19,067 nucleotides of DNA from JBCBSK01 sp039819185 (GCA_039819185.1 JBCBSK010000064.1:1-19067); one strand, 5' to 3'; positions 8,035 to 16,489 are shown, counted from the first letter of the stretch. Notes: generated from the sequence alone by a model not told the origin. Made by a program: numbers and translations.

Positions 8035-8119
8035 AATACCGGCTGTGTGGGCGTTAACGGTTTGGCATACCTGATGATTGCGTTAACCAGACCAGAGTCG
8101 AATATGGGAGCTGAGTGCC

Positions 8120-9265
8120 GTGGAGCTTCTTGAGCAGTTGCTGGGGCGCGAGCTTGGTATGGCGTTTCGTGTCGCAACCGCCTTCGTCATCGTCTTGCTG
8201 CTGATTGTCAGCATCATTTGGATCATGCGCCGCATTGCCGGCAGCGGAATCGGCACCGGCGCACGCGGCCGCCAGCAGCGCCTTGCCGTCGTCGACTATG
8301 CTATGGTCGACAACCGCCGGCGGCTTATCCTGGTGCGGCGTGACCATGTCGAGCACCTCGTGCTGATCGGCGGTCAGACCGACACAGTCATCGAACAGAA
8401 CATCGCGCGCCCTGGTTCGGTGGCAGCCGCAAACCGCAGCGAAACAACGCTCCTGTCGCCACCTGCAGGTCGCGACGATGCCGCTGTGGGTGATCTCGAA
8501 CCAACGCAGGCACAGCCACAATCGGGTCCGCCTCAAACGCCACCACCCGCACCACAGATGCCGGAGCCGCCGCAATCGCCACCCGGCTGGCCGCGATCGG
8601 CCCCACAACCATCAGGCAATGGGCAAGCGCCGACGCCACAGCCGCAGTCCTTCCAGGCAAGTGCACGACAGGATCAAGCCCAGCGTCCCCCTGCAGCGCC
8701 GCCAGCACAACGCCCAGCGCCGCAACAGCCCGCGGGCATGTCGCCGCCGCAGACACCGTCCCCATCGCAGCAGGGAGCTGCACCATCGGAGCAACGTTCA
8801 GCCTTTGGATCGGGCCAAAGGCTGTCGGCCCGAACGCCACAATGGGGCAGCACAGATCGGTCGCAATCGGGCGGCCCCTTTGGACGGTTCCAGAATCTGC
8901 GCACCGGCGCAACGGCAACCGTCGGTGCAACGGCTGTGGCCGGCCAGCCGCAAGAGCCGTCCTCACCAACGCAGCCCGCAAGCGGCGATACGTCCTCACC
9001 ACAAGCCCAGCCGCAAAATGGATCAATCGGCCCAGGCACGGCACAGACCAACACATTGACACCCAATATGCAGGGTCATGCGGCCGATACCGCCCCGGAC
9101 ACCTCAGCCAGCGCGGCGGAGTCCGCCTTCATACCCGAACTGGATTTTCTCGGTGCTCAACCACCGCAGCCGGAGACTCCCGGACCAGAGTCCAAGACAT
9201 CGAATGACGCGTCATCCGATCCCTCTAAAGGCTTTCTCAGCCAGCTTGGCTCCAAGAAGACGTGA
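8120..9265 (+). CDS. fliO: FliO-like flagellar export assembly protein with long disordered tail
   Basis: 381 residues from a GTG at 8120 (GGGAG about nine bases upstream). A single membrane segment (about 14-36) is followed by a short FliO-type domain at about 50-95 (RQQRLAVVDYAMVDNRRRLI, then a V-x-H-L-V-L-I-G-G motif). The remaining 285 residues are rich in Pro, Gln, Ala and Ser, with no predicted fold, ending in a short less repetitive stretch around residues 335-350 (ESAFIPELDFLG). Known: FliO is an assembly factor that stabilises FliP rings; usual length is about 100-150 residues. Its position directly before fliP supports the call, although the sequence match is confined to the first 100 residues. 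The tail may reflect the cytoplasmic or linker role seen in some alphaproteobacterial homologues. fliP starts 76 bases downstream. Confidence 0.75.
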   Translation: MELLEQLLGRELGMAFRVATAFVIVLLLIVSIIWIMRRIAGSGIGTGARGRQQRLAVVDYAMVDNRRRLILVRRDHVEHLVLIGGQTDTVIEQNIARPGSVAAANRSETTLLSPPAGRDDAAVGDLEPTQAQPQSGPPQTPPPAPQMPEPPQSPPGWPRSAPQPSGNGQAPTPQPQSFQASARQDQAQRPPAAPPAQRPAPQQPAGMSPPQTPSPSQQGAAPSEQRSAFGSGQRLSARTPQWGSTDRSQSGGPFGRFQNLRTGATATVGATAVAGQPQEPSSPTQPASGDTSSPQAQPQNGSIGPGTAQTNTLTPNMQGHAADTAPDTSASAAESAFIPELDFLGAQPPQPETPGPESKTSNDASSDPSKGFLSQLGSKKT

Positions 9266-9340
9266 CACCGGTCGGTGAATCAGATGATCTCGAAACCATC
9301 AAGCTGAGATCATCATCGCCACTGGGAGCGTCAGAGCCGG

Positions 9341-10198
9341 ATGGGACGGAAGACAGGTATCAGCCTTTCCACGTCCTGCCAGAGCGACGGCCTCGTTAAG
9401 GTCGACAGCCCCCCGAACGCGGACAGAGAGGTCACCGGAGCGGCAGGCCAGCCGCGCTCCCGGAAGGGAACGCGTGCGACCATAGCGGCATGTGCGGGGA
9501 TTGTCCTTCTGGCACTGACCGGCGCTGCACTTGCTCAGGAAATCACCATCGATTTCGCCGAGGGAACCGGCATCACCGAACGCGTGTTGCAACTTATCGC
9601 CTTGATCACGGTGTTGAGCCTGGCGCCATCAATCCTGGTCATGGTGACGTGCTTTACCCGCATCGTTGTAGTGCTGTCGCTGTTGCGCACCGCGATTGGC
9701 TTACAAACGGCACCACCGAACGGGGTTCTGATCTCGCTGGCGCTGTTCCTGACCGCCTTCATCATGGCGCCGGTCTTCCAGCAGGCCTATGACGACGGCA
9801 TCCAGCCGCTGATCGATCAGGAAATCGAGATCGAGGAATCATTCGAGCTTACCACGGGGCCGTTCCGCACTTTCATGCTGAGCCATGTCCGCGAGAAGGA
9901 TCTGGAGCTGTTTCTCGAACTTTCCGAAACTCCGACGCCTGAGACGCCGGAAGAAGTGTCGCTGCGCGTTCTCGTGCCGGCCTTCATGATCAGCGAGTTG
10001 CGGCGCGCCTTCGAAATCGGCTTTCTGTTGTTCGTGCCGTTCATCGTCATCGATCTGGTGATCGCCTCGATCCTGATGTCGATGGGCATGATGATGCTGC
10101 CGCCGGTAATCATCTCACTGCCGTTCAAGCTGATCTTCTTCGTGCTCGTTGATGGCTGGCATCTCGTCGCCGGCAGCCTGATCCAGAGCTATGGATAG
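9341..10198 (+). CDS. fliP: Flagellar export gate protein FliP
   Basis: 285 residues. A hydrophobic signal region (about 46-64, ending AALAQE) precedes the conserved body with the FliP signature LVMVTCFTRIVVVLSLLR at 99-116 and the C-terminal transmembrane block FEIGFLLFVPFIVIDLVIAS at 224-243, then MGMMML-PP. Known: FliP pentamer is the core of the export gate and is often made with a cleaved signal peptide. The start at ATG 9341 leaves about 45 polar residues before the signal segment, longer than usual. No other in-frame ATG or GTG lies before the signal, and GGGAG sits 12 bases upstream. The gene follows fliO and is convergent with the TPR gene. Confidence 0.95.
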   Translation: MGRKTGISLSTSCQSDGLVKVDSPPNADREVTGAAGQPRSRKGTRATIAACAGIVLLALTGAALAQEITIDFAEGTGITERVLQLIALITVLSLAPSILVMVTCFTRIVVVLSLLRTAIGLQTAPPNGVLISLALFLTAFIMAPVFQQAYDDGIQPLIDQEIEIEESFELTTGPFRTFMLSHVREKDLELFLELSETPTPETPEEVSLRVLVPAFMISELRRAFEIGFLLFVPFIVIDLVIASILMSMGMMMLPPVIISLPFKLIFFVLVDGWHLVAGSLIQSYG

Positions 10199-10297
10199 CT
10201 AGGGTCACCTCACGAGATCTCGCACCCGATTCTGCATTCGAGACCGAGTTTGAGCAAGCTCTTGGAGCCGGTCGGCAATTTGAACTCGAAACGGCCT

Positions 10298-10359
10298 TAG
10301 AGCGAAATCCGATCTGATTGACTCGCGTCGATACGATCAGATCGGATGAAGATGCTCTA
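10298..10359. repeat. Nested palindromic element between fliP and the TPR gene (possible bidirectional terminator)
   Basis: Inner arms ATCCGATCTGAT (10307-10318) and ATCAGATCGGAT (10336-10347) are perfect 12-bp inverted repeats with a 17-base loop. Outer arms TAGAGC (10298-10303) and GCTCTA (10354-10359) add six more pairs across small bulges. A third pair TTGAGCAAG (10250-10258) and CTTGCTCAA (10363-10371) frames it. It lies between two convergent genes, so it can serve as terminator for both. Its TAGAGC...GCTCTA ends resemble dispersed intergenic palindromes common in alphaproteobacterial genomes, as I remember them. Confidence 0.7.
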
Positions 10360-10367
10360 GACCTTGC

Positions 10368-13300
10368 TCAAGACTCCGCCGCTGGAGCTCGATCGTAGCG
10401 CTCGCGGTACGCTTCCAAGAACTGCTCGACACCATTGGTTCCGGCAAGCGCGCGCACCACGTCCTGGAAGGCGCGACCGTCAACCTCCGGCTGGAACGTG
10501 ACGATGTCGAAGGCCTGGGCGTCAGGGCTTTGTGACATAACGTCGATGAAGCGCGATCTGAGTCGCTGCAGGCTCAACGGTTCGCCAGCGAGTGCGTAAG
10601 CAATGGCCGACCGCAGCACGACATCGCGCGTCGCATCATCAAGCATGTCCGCGCTGCGCCAAGCGTCGCCAGCAAGCGCTTCAAACGCCTCGCCGGCTTC
10701 CTGCCAGCGGTCCGAGGACCACAGGATATCGGCCCTCATACGCCGGGCTTCCGCGCTATCGATCGTTTCCAATAGCTCGATCGCCAGATTGCCACGACCA
10801 GTTTCCGATAAGGCACGCGCTTCAAGCAGAACACGCTGGACAACGATGTCCTCGGGCAGGACAGCCTGACGGCTCCTGGCAAGCACGCTCAATGCCTGTT
10901 CCGGTTTGCGGTCCATCAGGAGCACCATCGCGAGCCTTGACGCGACCTGGGCCTTGGCCGCGCCACGCAACCGGTTGTCGACCTGATGGCGTAACAGATG
11001 CGCTGCCTGTTCCAGGAGATCGACTTCGATCAACCTGTCAGACAGAGCGCGGATCACCTCATCACCGCGCCGGCCGATGGGCGTCAGTTCGCGGAAATCG
11101 TAAAACAATGACAGCGCGTCGATCGCGCCGAGTTCCTCGCGCCGCTCACCGGTGTAGAGCGAGGTGAACACCTCGGTCATATCGTCCTGGATGGCTCGCG
11201 TGATCGGTGATTCCGAAGCGGCGATCGTCGCCGCCTTCATGACTTCGAAGGCACGCTGGTAGTCAGCGTCACGGGCATAAAGCTGCGCCAGCGTGCGGAG
11301 CGTTTCGAGCTCTATATGATCACCGCGCCAGGCGACCGACAGACTTTCAAGCTCCCGGACCGCATCGACCGGATCGATGCCGTCGCGGTCAATCAGAAGG
11401 CGTGCCCGGCGGAGTTTCGCCTCGATCCCGACCTGGCGATCGCCATCTCGGATGACCCGATTGTAGGCAACGAGCGCGTCCTCTGGGTTTTCCAGCCTTT
11501 CGGCCAACCGGCCACGCAGCAGGAGAAGCTCATCAACCATTTCATTGGTCGCAAGATCTTGCGCTCGGGTCAGGGCATCATAGGCCGTTTCGAGATCGTT
11601 GAGTTCGAGTGCAGCGCGTGCCGACGCCAGGCGGAACTGACGCTGGCGGCGGCTGGGATAGCTCGCGATCACCTGCTCGCCAATGGCGAACTGTGCAAGT
11701 GCCTCGGCATTGCGGCCGAGTGAACTCATAACCAGGCCACGCCACAGGGCAGCATCGGGGCTGTCGGTCAGGAGGCGGTTGCTAAGGTCGCGCAACGCGT
11801 CGTCATGGCGGCCGAGAAGCGCACGAGCCACACCGGCCAGCGCATGAAACGTCGGGTCGGTCCCGATGAGCTCGTCCTCGGCCATGGCAAGCCGCATCAG
11901 CCCGAGCGCTTCGGCGGCCAGGTCGTTGCTGAGATAGACTTTGGCAAGATCGATACGCGCCCGGCTACGATCATCGGGTTCGGACGTCGCAATCTTTGCA
12001 ATCAGGAAGTCGCGACGGCGGCGATAGTCGTTCGGGTCGTTCGGAATCTCATCATCACGCAGCGCGATGAAGCCAACCCGTCCGACAGACTGAAGACTGG
12101 TCGCCCCTTGTAGTGACGGCCGCCAGGAATCGGCCGACAGCGACAGCCCCGGATCGCGGACGATCTCGACGACATTCTGCTCAACGAACACCGAGATGTC
12201 GTCTGCCTTGGGCCGAATTGCCAGGCCGTGGGCTGTCTTCAAGAGATCCAGTTCGACCAGGCTATGGGACTTGAACAGGCTCTGCGGCGGACCGTTCGCA
12301 ACGAGCACGATCAGTGCACCGCCCGACAGTGTGTCGGTGATCTCGTACCGCCCCGCGACGCCTTCGAGCTCAACCCGCATCAGCGCGCCATGTTCCGGCG
12401 TAACGCTGCGCTCGACAACCAATGGACGCGCCGGCTCCAGGATCAAGTCACCAATGGTGACCATCCAAGATGTCCCATCCATCGCCGCGTTGGTGAGAAA
12501 TCGCCGTAACAGACGCAGCTTGACAATCTTCAGCGTACCCTGGGTCTCGACGGAAACATCGCCGACGATTCCGGCCAGGTCGGTCCGGAGGGCGCGAACA
12601 TCGAGCTCGTCCGGCGTGTCAAAGACCAGCCAGAGATCTCCGTGACGCTCGAACACAGCGGCCGGTGTCTGGTGGGAGAAGGGGAATTCGAGCCGTACGC
12701 TCCCGCCGAAACGCCGGGCCTCGGCACGCGTCGAGCCGCCTGCATGCGGTTGCACACTCGCCGACGGTAGCGCATCGGGCGCTGCTGCCGGTTCAGCCGC
12801 AGCATCGACCGCGAGGTCATCATCGTTGGCGGCAAGCTCTTCTTCCGTCGGCATGTCCGGGCCAGCACCCGGTTCCGGTGTCGGATCGGGCGATGACGCA
12901 GATGGATCAGGAGGCACGGGCGTCACCGGGGGTGCAACGGGCATGTCCTCGCTCACCGAACCGATCGGCGTTTCCGCCACTGCAACAGCGCCGGGGGCGG
13001 CTACCGCAGGCTGCGTGTCCGCAACCGGCTCTTCTTGATCGTCGCCGATCGCGATCAACTGCCCCCCGCCCTCGGGATCGGGCGGACGTGGCAAGTCAGG
13101 GCGGAACACCTCTTCGCCGGCCTGGGCCGCATTGACAGTGGTACGGTCGACAATATCGACGATGTAGCTGTCGCCTTCGGCAAAGCCACGAACGTCGGCG
13201 GTCGGGTCGATAACGAGTTCGACGACGGTACCGTCCTCACCTTGTTCCGTCGACATATCGAGAAGATAGACTGGGAATTGTGGGCGGATCCGGCCGATTG

Positions 13301-13982
13301 GCACCTGCCCCCATCGCGAGAACGCGATCTGAACCCGATCACCGTTACGACTGATCGCTCCTTCGATCACGTCATCCCAGACGAAGGCGAGCCTGGTGAA
13401 GGTCGGCTGCTCCAGAAGCCTGAGACTGATTTGCGGGGCGCGCCGGATCGCGGCGTCACGCTCGCGGTCACGGCGCGCCTCTGCTTCAAGCTCAGCCATA
13501 CGCTGCAGTTCATCGATAACGTCTTGCGGAAGGCCCGGTGGCGGGCCGCTCCACGACATCGGTAGAAAATCGACAAACAACCGGTTGCCAGCTTCCATCG
13601 TGTTGATGGTGACGGTCTGGCTCAGCGCGAACCGCAAGCCCCGGCCATCGGGATCGGCCCGGGCGGCACTGATATAGCCGGGTATGTCGTCGGGAACGAG
13701 CGCCACCGCAATATCATTCGAGATATCAACCGGCTCGCCGAAGCTCAAAACGACAACGCCGGTCGACGTCTTGACCTCATACTCGGGCAAGTCCGTGAAG
13801 GTCAGGACAATTCGACCGTAGCCATTCTCGCTACGCGCTTCGACACCTTCAAGTGCCCACGCCTGACCGATGCCCGCGACGACCAACAGCAAGAGGGCCA
13901 GCGCCATTGGCGCCACGCCAAGCACGCGTGCGATCTGTCGCCAGCGCCAATGTCCGGCCTCGTCTGATCGACGTCTTGCCAC
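10368..13982 (-). CDS. Large secreted/membrane-anchored TPR protein of the flagellar locus
   Basis: 1204 residues, not matched to a named family. A hydrophobic segment at about 24-44 ending AWALEG looks like a signal peptide or anchor. Beta-rich modules at about 48-140 and 185-280, AMIN-like in style (G-x-x-R-I/V-x-x-x-F patterns), come next. A Pro/Ala/acidic disordered linker runs about 290-420. A third beta-rich region (about 420-610) is followed by helical TPR-like repeats from about 670 to 1140 (e.g. A-E-A-L-G-L-M-R-L-A, G-R-N-A-E-A-L-A-Q-F, PEDALVAYNRVIRDGD). It is the last gene of the fliL-fliM-DUF6468-motE run, 150 bases after motE, so a periplasmic motor or envelope role is likely. 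Known: MotE in Sinorhizobium chaperones the periplasmic motor protein MotC; this protein could be a partner, but that is inference. Start is a GTG at 13982 with a weak ribosome site. Confidence 0.8.
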   Translation of the reverse strand: MARRRSDEAGHWRWRQIARVLGVAPMALALLLLVVAGIGQAWALEGVEARSENGYGRIVLTFTDLPEYEVKTSTGVVVLSFGEPVDISNDIAVALVPDDIPGYISAARADPDGRGLRFALSQTVTINTMEAGNRLFVDFLPMSWSGPPPGLPQDVIDELQRMAELEAEARRDRERDAAIRRAPQISLRLLEQPTFTRLAFVWDDVIEGAISRNGDRVQIAFSRWGQVPIGRIRPQFPVYLLDMSTEQGEDGTVVELVIDPTADVRGFAEGDSYIVDIVDRTTVNAAQAGEEVFRPDLPRPPDPEGGGQLIAIGDDQEEPVADTQPAVAAPGAVAVAETPIGSVSEDMPVAPPVTPVPPDPSASSPDPTPEPGAGPDMPTEEELAANDDDLAVDAAAEPAAAPDALPSASVQPHAGGSTRAEARRFGGSVRLEFPFSHQTPAAVFERHGDLWLVFDTPDELDVRALRTDLAGIVGDVSVETQGTLKIVKLRLLRRFLTNAAMDGTSWMVTIGDLILEPARPLVVERSVTPEHGALMRVELEGVAGRYEITDTLSGGALIVLVANGPPQSLFKSHSLVELDLLKTAHGLAIRPKADDISVFVEQNVVEIVRDPGLSLSADSWRPSLQGATSLQSVGRVGFIALRDDEIPNDPNDYRRRRDFLIAKIATSEPDDRSRARIDLAKVYLSNDLAAEALGLMRLAMAEDELIGTDPTFHALAGVARALLGRHDDALRDLSNRLLTDSPDAALWRGLVMSSLGRNAEALAQFAIGEQVIASYPSRRQRQFRLASARAALELNDLETAYDALTRAQDLATNEMVDELLLLRGRLAERLENPEDALVAYNRVIRDGDRQVGIEAKLRRARLLIDRDGIDPVDAVRELESLSVAWRGDHIELETLRTLAQLYARDADYQRAFEVMKAATIAASESPITRAIQDDMTEVFTSLYTGERREELGAIDALSLFYDFRELTPIGRRGDEVIRALSDRLIEVDLLEQAAHLLRHQVDNRLRGAAKAQVASRLAMVLLMDRKPEQALSVLARSRQAVLPEDIVVQRVLLEARALSETGRGNLAIELLETIDSAEARRMRADILWSSDRWQEAGEAFEALAGDAWRSADMLDDATRDVVLRSAIAYALAGEPLSLQRLRSRFIDVMSQSPDAQAFDIVTFQPEVDGRAFQDVVRALAGTNGVEQFLEAYRERYDRAPAAES

Positions 13983-14019
13983 GAGAGGGCCGTCCTATAC
14001 GCAACACTCTTCCACACGG

Positions 14020-14035
14020 GCGCTCGACCGAGCGC
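14020..14035. repeat. 16-bp inverted repeat in the motE-TPR gene gap
   Basis: GCGCTCG-ac-CGAGCGC is a perfect inverted repeat in the 150-base gap. As RNA it gives a six-pair GC stem with a four-base loop. With no T-run it may attenuate or stabilise the message rather than end it, or be a protein site for an internal promoter of the TPR gene. Confidence 0.4.
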
Positions 14036-14132
14036 ACCAGTCCACGTCGCGATCATAGGAAACAGCCCGTAAATGGCGCCTTAAGCGCAGCGACATTACC
14101 AGCGGATACTGATTATTTGATTCTGTTTCAGA

Positions 14133-14846
14133 TCACGAATTCGGCTCAGTCCCGATGATCTCGGGAAGTGCCTGTTCAAGCGTCGGCACCTGCTGGGCGA
14201 AGCTTGCCAACGCGACCGTGAGCTGCTCAGCACGTTCCGGCGTCATCGCAGCAAGAATTTCCGCCATGGTGCGAGCGTTGATCCGGCTCGCGACCTCCAC
14301 CAGGACCGGAAGATCCAGCCGGTTGAAGACCTCCGCCGCGTCTTTCGGCTTCATCGCCTCATAAATGGTGATGAGATTGGCAAGGCGCTCGTCGACCTTG
14401 GCACGCTGGGTATCTTCAGCCGCGTTAAGCCGCTCCTCGATAGCGCGGAGTTCGGTGAGCCGCTCCTCAATGCGCTCCTCTGCCGCCTGCAGCAGATTTT
14501 CACGCAGATCGAGTTCACGCTCGCGCTCTTCAAGCAGTTGACGACGTTCGCCAAGTCGTTCGAGCAATAGCCGTTCGGCCTGCTCGTCCGGTGCCGTACC
14601 ATCCTCAAAAATGATCTCGGGATTGTCCATCGCCGCCGTCTCAGCAGCGGTATCGTCCTCAGAGGCTGTTGTCTCGGCGTCCGGGGGCTGGACGGCCTCT
14701 TCTTGGGTCTGCTGGTCTTGCGCGATCGCCAATCGCGCCCCGCTCAACGCGGACGGATCGCCGCTCACCAGACCAATCAACTTGAGACCAGCAAGGGCCG
14801 CCACAGCACAGGCAACAAGAGGCAGGAACCGAACGTCTCGGATCAC
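14133..14846 (-). CDS. motE: MotE-like flagellar motor accessory protein
   Basis: 237 residues. One membrane segment or signal anchor (about 8-28) is followed by an acidic linker (about 40-85) and a long charged coiled coil (about 85-155, rich in E/R/L heptads). A C-terminal helical domain (about 160-225) has YEAMKPKDAAEVFNRLDLPV and MAEILAAMTPERAEQLT, which is the MgtE N-terminal-like repeat typical of MotE proteins. Known: in Sinorhizobium MotE is a periplasmic chaperone that stabilises MotC. The start GTG at 14846 overlaps the upstream stop in a GTGA arrangement (four bases), so translation is coupled to the DUF6468-like gene. Family assignment is good; the precise partner here is inferred. 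Confidence 0.8.
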   Translation of the reverse strand: MIRDVRFLPLVACAVAALAGLKLIGLVSGDPSALSGARLAIAQDQQTQEEAVQPPDAETTASEDDTAAETAAMDNPEIIFEDGTAPDEQAERLLLERLGERRQLLEERERELDLRENLLQAAEERIEERLTELRAIEERLNAAEDTQRAKVDERLANLITIYEAMKPKDAAEVFNRLDLPVLVEVASRINARTMAEILAAMTPERAEQLTVALASFAQQVPTLEQALPEIIGTEPNS

Positions 14847-15307
14847 CTAATGTCCCCCGCAAGCGCCTTGAGATCACGCGCCAGATCCAGCGTCGACGAG
14901 CTGGTGCGCCGATAAGACGATGGCGACACATCATGCGCTTCGCCGGTGCTGCGATGATCCATCAGATCATCGGCAACGCCCGCGTCGCTTCGAGCTGCCG
15001 ACACGATCCGCGTGACGCGGTCGATCACCGTTTCGCCCGCCCCGATCTGGTCCGCCAGCCTGCGGGCCAGCGTATCGCCCTGTTTCAGCTTGAGGCCCAA
15101 CCGCTTGTCCGTTTCGGACGAGACCTGCTTGAGCTCGATGATGGCACGCTGCGCCTGATCGGTCGCGGCCAACAATTCGCTGATCGTGTGGCGCATCGCC
15201 TGCTCACCATTTCTGAGCCGCGCCAGGCTGCGGTTGAGCAGGACGCAATAGGCCAGCGTGAGCAGGAGCAGCGCAATGACGAGACTCTCGATGATCAGTC
15301 CAAGCAT
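14843..15307 (-). CDS. DUF6468-like small membrane protein of flagellar operon
   Basis: 154 residues. A single N-terminal membrane helix (about 4-24, LIIESLVIALLLLTLAYCVL) is followed by an N-R-S-L-A-R-L-R turn and a helical, coiled-coil-prone body (ISELLAATDQAQRAIIELKQ) to about residue 100. A polar, Ser/Asp-rich tail follows and a short C-terminal helix. I recognise the N-terminal pattern as the DUF6468 group found in alphaproteobacterial flagellar operons; the function is not established. It starts 3 bases after fliM with AGGAG inside the fliM 3' end, and overlaps motE by four bases. Inference: a membrane-tethered cytoplasmic coiled coil acting near the C-ring or stator. Confidence 0.75.
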   Translation of the reverse strand: MLGLIIESLVIALLLLTLAYCVLLNRSLARLRNGEQAMRHTISELLAATDQAQRAIIELKQVSSETDKRLGLKLKQGDTLARRLADQIGAGETVIDRVTRIVSAARSDAGVADDLMDHRSTGEAHDVSPSSYRRTSSSTLDLARDLKALAGDIR

Positions 15308-15310
15308 GGG

Positions 15311-16489
15311 CTAGCTCCTCTCTCCATTGACCATGTCGGCGTTTTCGAACTGCGCCAAAGTCATCTTTGGCCGCCTCAGACGGCTTGCGACGCGCACCGC
15401 GATCCGGTCGCCATGGCGACCCGCGACCGCGTCGGCGATTTCGACATCGCCGCATTTCAACAGGATCGGCGCATCCGTCCCGACATCGAGTGGAATGGTC
15501 TGCCCGACATGCAGGTCCAGCGTCTGGCGCAGCGGCAAATCCAGTTCCGCCAGAACCGCATTGAGATCGACCTGAGTCGCATGGAACTCGGTCGCCAAAT
15601 GGCCTTCCCAGATCGGGTCACGACCGAACTTTTCACCCATGAACATCTGCAGGAGAAGATCGCGGATCGGCTCGATCGTCGCATAAGGCAACAGGATTTC
15701 GAGACTGCCGCCACGGTCTTCCATGTCGATCCGCAGACGAACGACAATCGCAGCATTGGCCGGTCGGGCGATGGCCGCAAAGCGCGGATTGGTCTCAAGC
15801 CGCTCTGTCACAAAATCGACCGGAGACAATGGCGCGAAGGCCTGCTGCGCATCTTCGAGCACCACGTCGACCATCTGATGAATGAGATTGGTCTCGATCG
15901 TCGTATAGGGCCGGCCCTCGACACGCATGCGCATCGGCGCCCGTCGCCCACCGAGCAGCACATCAACCATCGAATAGATCAGGTTGGATTCGACCGTGAC
16001 CAGGCCATAATTCTCCCACTGCTCGGCTTTGAACACCGCCAGGATCGCCGGCAAAGGAATCGAATTCAGATAGTCGCCGAACCGGACCGAGCGCAGGGTT
16101 TCAAGCGAAACATCGACGTTGTCGGAGGTGAAGTTCCGCAAGCTCGTGGTCATCAACCGGACAAGCCGGTCGAAGATGATCTCAAGCATCGGCAGACGCT
16201 CGTAAGAGACCATCGTCGAATTGATAATCGCGCGAATGCCTTTGCGGTCGTCGCCATCGAGATCATCGGCGTTGAAGCCGAGCAGATTGTCGATCTCGTC
16301 CTGATTGAGGACACGCTCGGCGCCGCGTTGGTCTTCCTCGGACTCTTCCCCCGGACCATCAAGCATCGCGGCCCATTCGGCCGCCATGGCATCGCCGTTC
16401 TCACCGCCCTCGGCCGCCATCTCCTCGTCACCGATGGCAGCGCCCCAGGCGGCGGCGAGATCGTCCTGATCGGTATCCTCGTCCGACAT
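15311..16489 (-). CDS. fliM: Flagellar motor switch protein FliM
   Basis: 392 residues. The CheY-phosphate binding segment VLNQDEIDNLLGF sits at about 60-72 instead of the usual extreme N-terminus, because an acidic Ala/Glu-rich extension of about 60 residues precedes it. That extension has two similar blocks (LAAAWGAAIGDEE and MAAEWAAMLDG). The middle domain (about 85-280) includes YSMVDVLLGG and related FliM landmarks. A C-terminal SpoA (FliN-like) domain covers about 300-375 (ATQVDLNAVLAELDLPLRQT). Known: FliM forms the C-ring and sets rotation direction. No fliN lies in the window. It follows fliL by 10 bases. Confidence 0.96.
   Translation of the reverse strand: MSDEDTDQDDLAAAWGAAIGDEEMAAEGGENGDAMAAEWAAMLDGPGEESEEDQRGAERVLNQDEIDNLLGFNADDLDGDDRKGIRAIINSTMVSYERLPMLEIIFDRLVRLMTTSLRNFTSDNVDVSLETLRSVRFGDYLNSIPLPAILAVFKAEQWENYGLVTVESNLIYSMVDVLLGGRRAPMRMRVEGRPYTTIETNLIHQMVDVVLEDAQQAFAPLSPVDFVTERLETNPRFAAIARPANAAIVVRLRIDMEDRGGSLEILLPYATIEPIRDLLLQMFMGEKFGRDPIWEGHLATEFHATQVDLNAVLAELDLPLRQTLDLHVGQTIPLDVGTDAPILLKCGDVEIADAVAGRHGDRIAVRVASRLRRPKMTLAQFENADMVNGERS

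Noticed and set aside
8062..8080. TTGGCAT...ATTGCG upstream of fliO as a sigma-54 promoter
   Set aside because: GG and GC are 14 bases apart, not the required 10.
9262..9399. Short ORF from GTG 9262 overlapping the fliO stop
   Set aside because: 45 codons, out of frame with fliP, no family pattern; most likely leader sequence.
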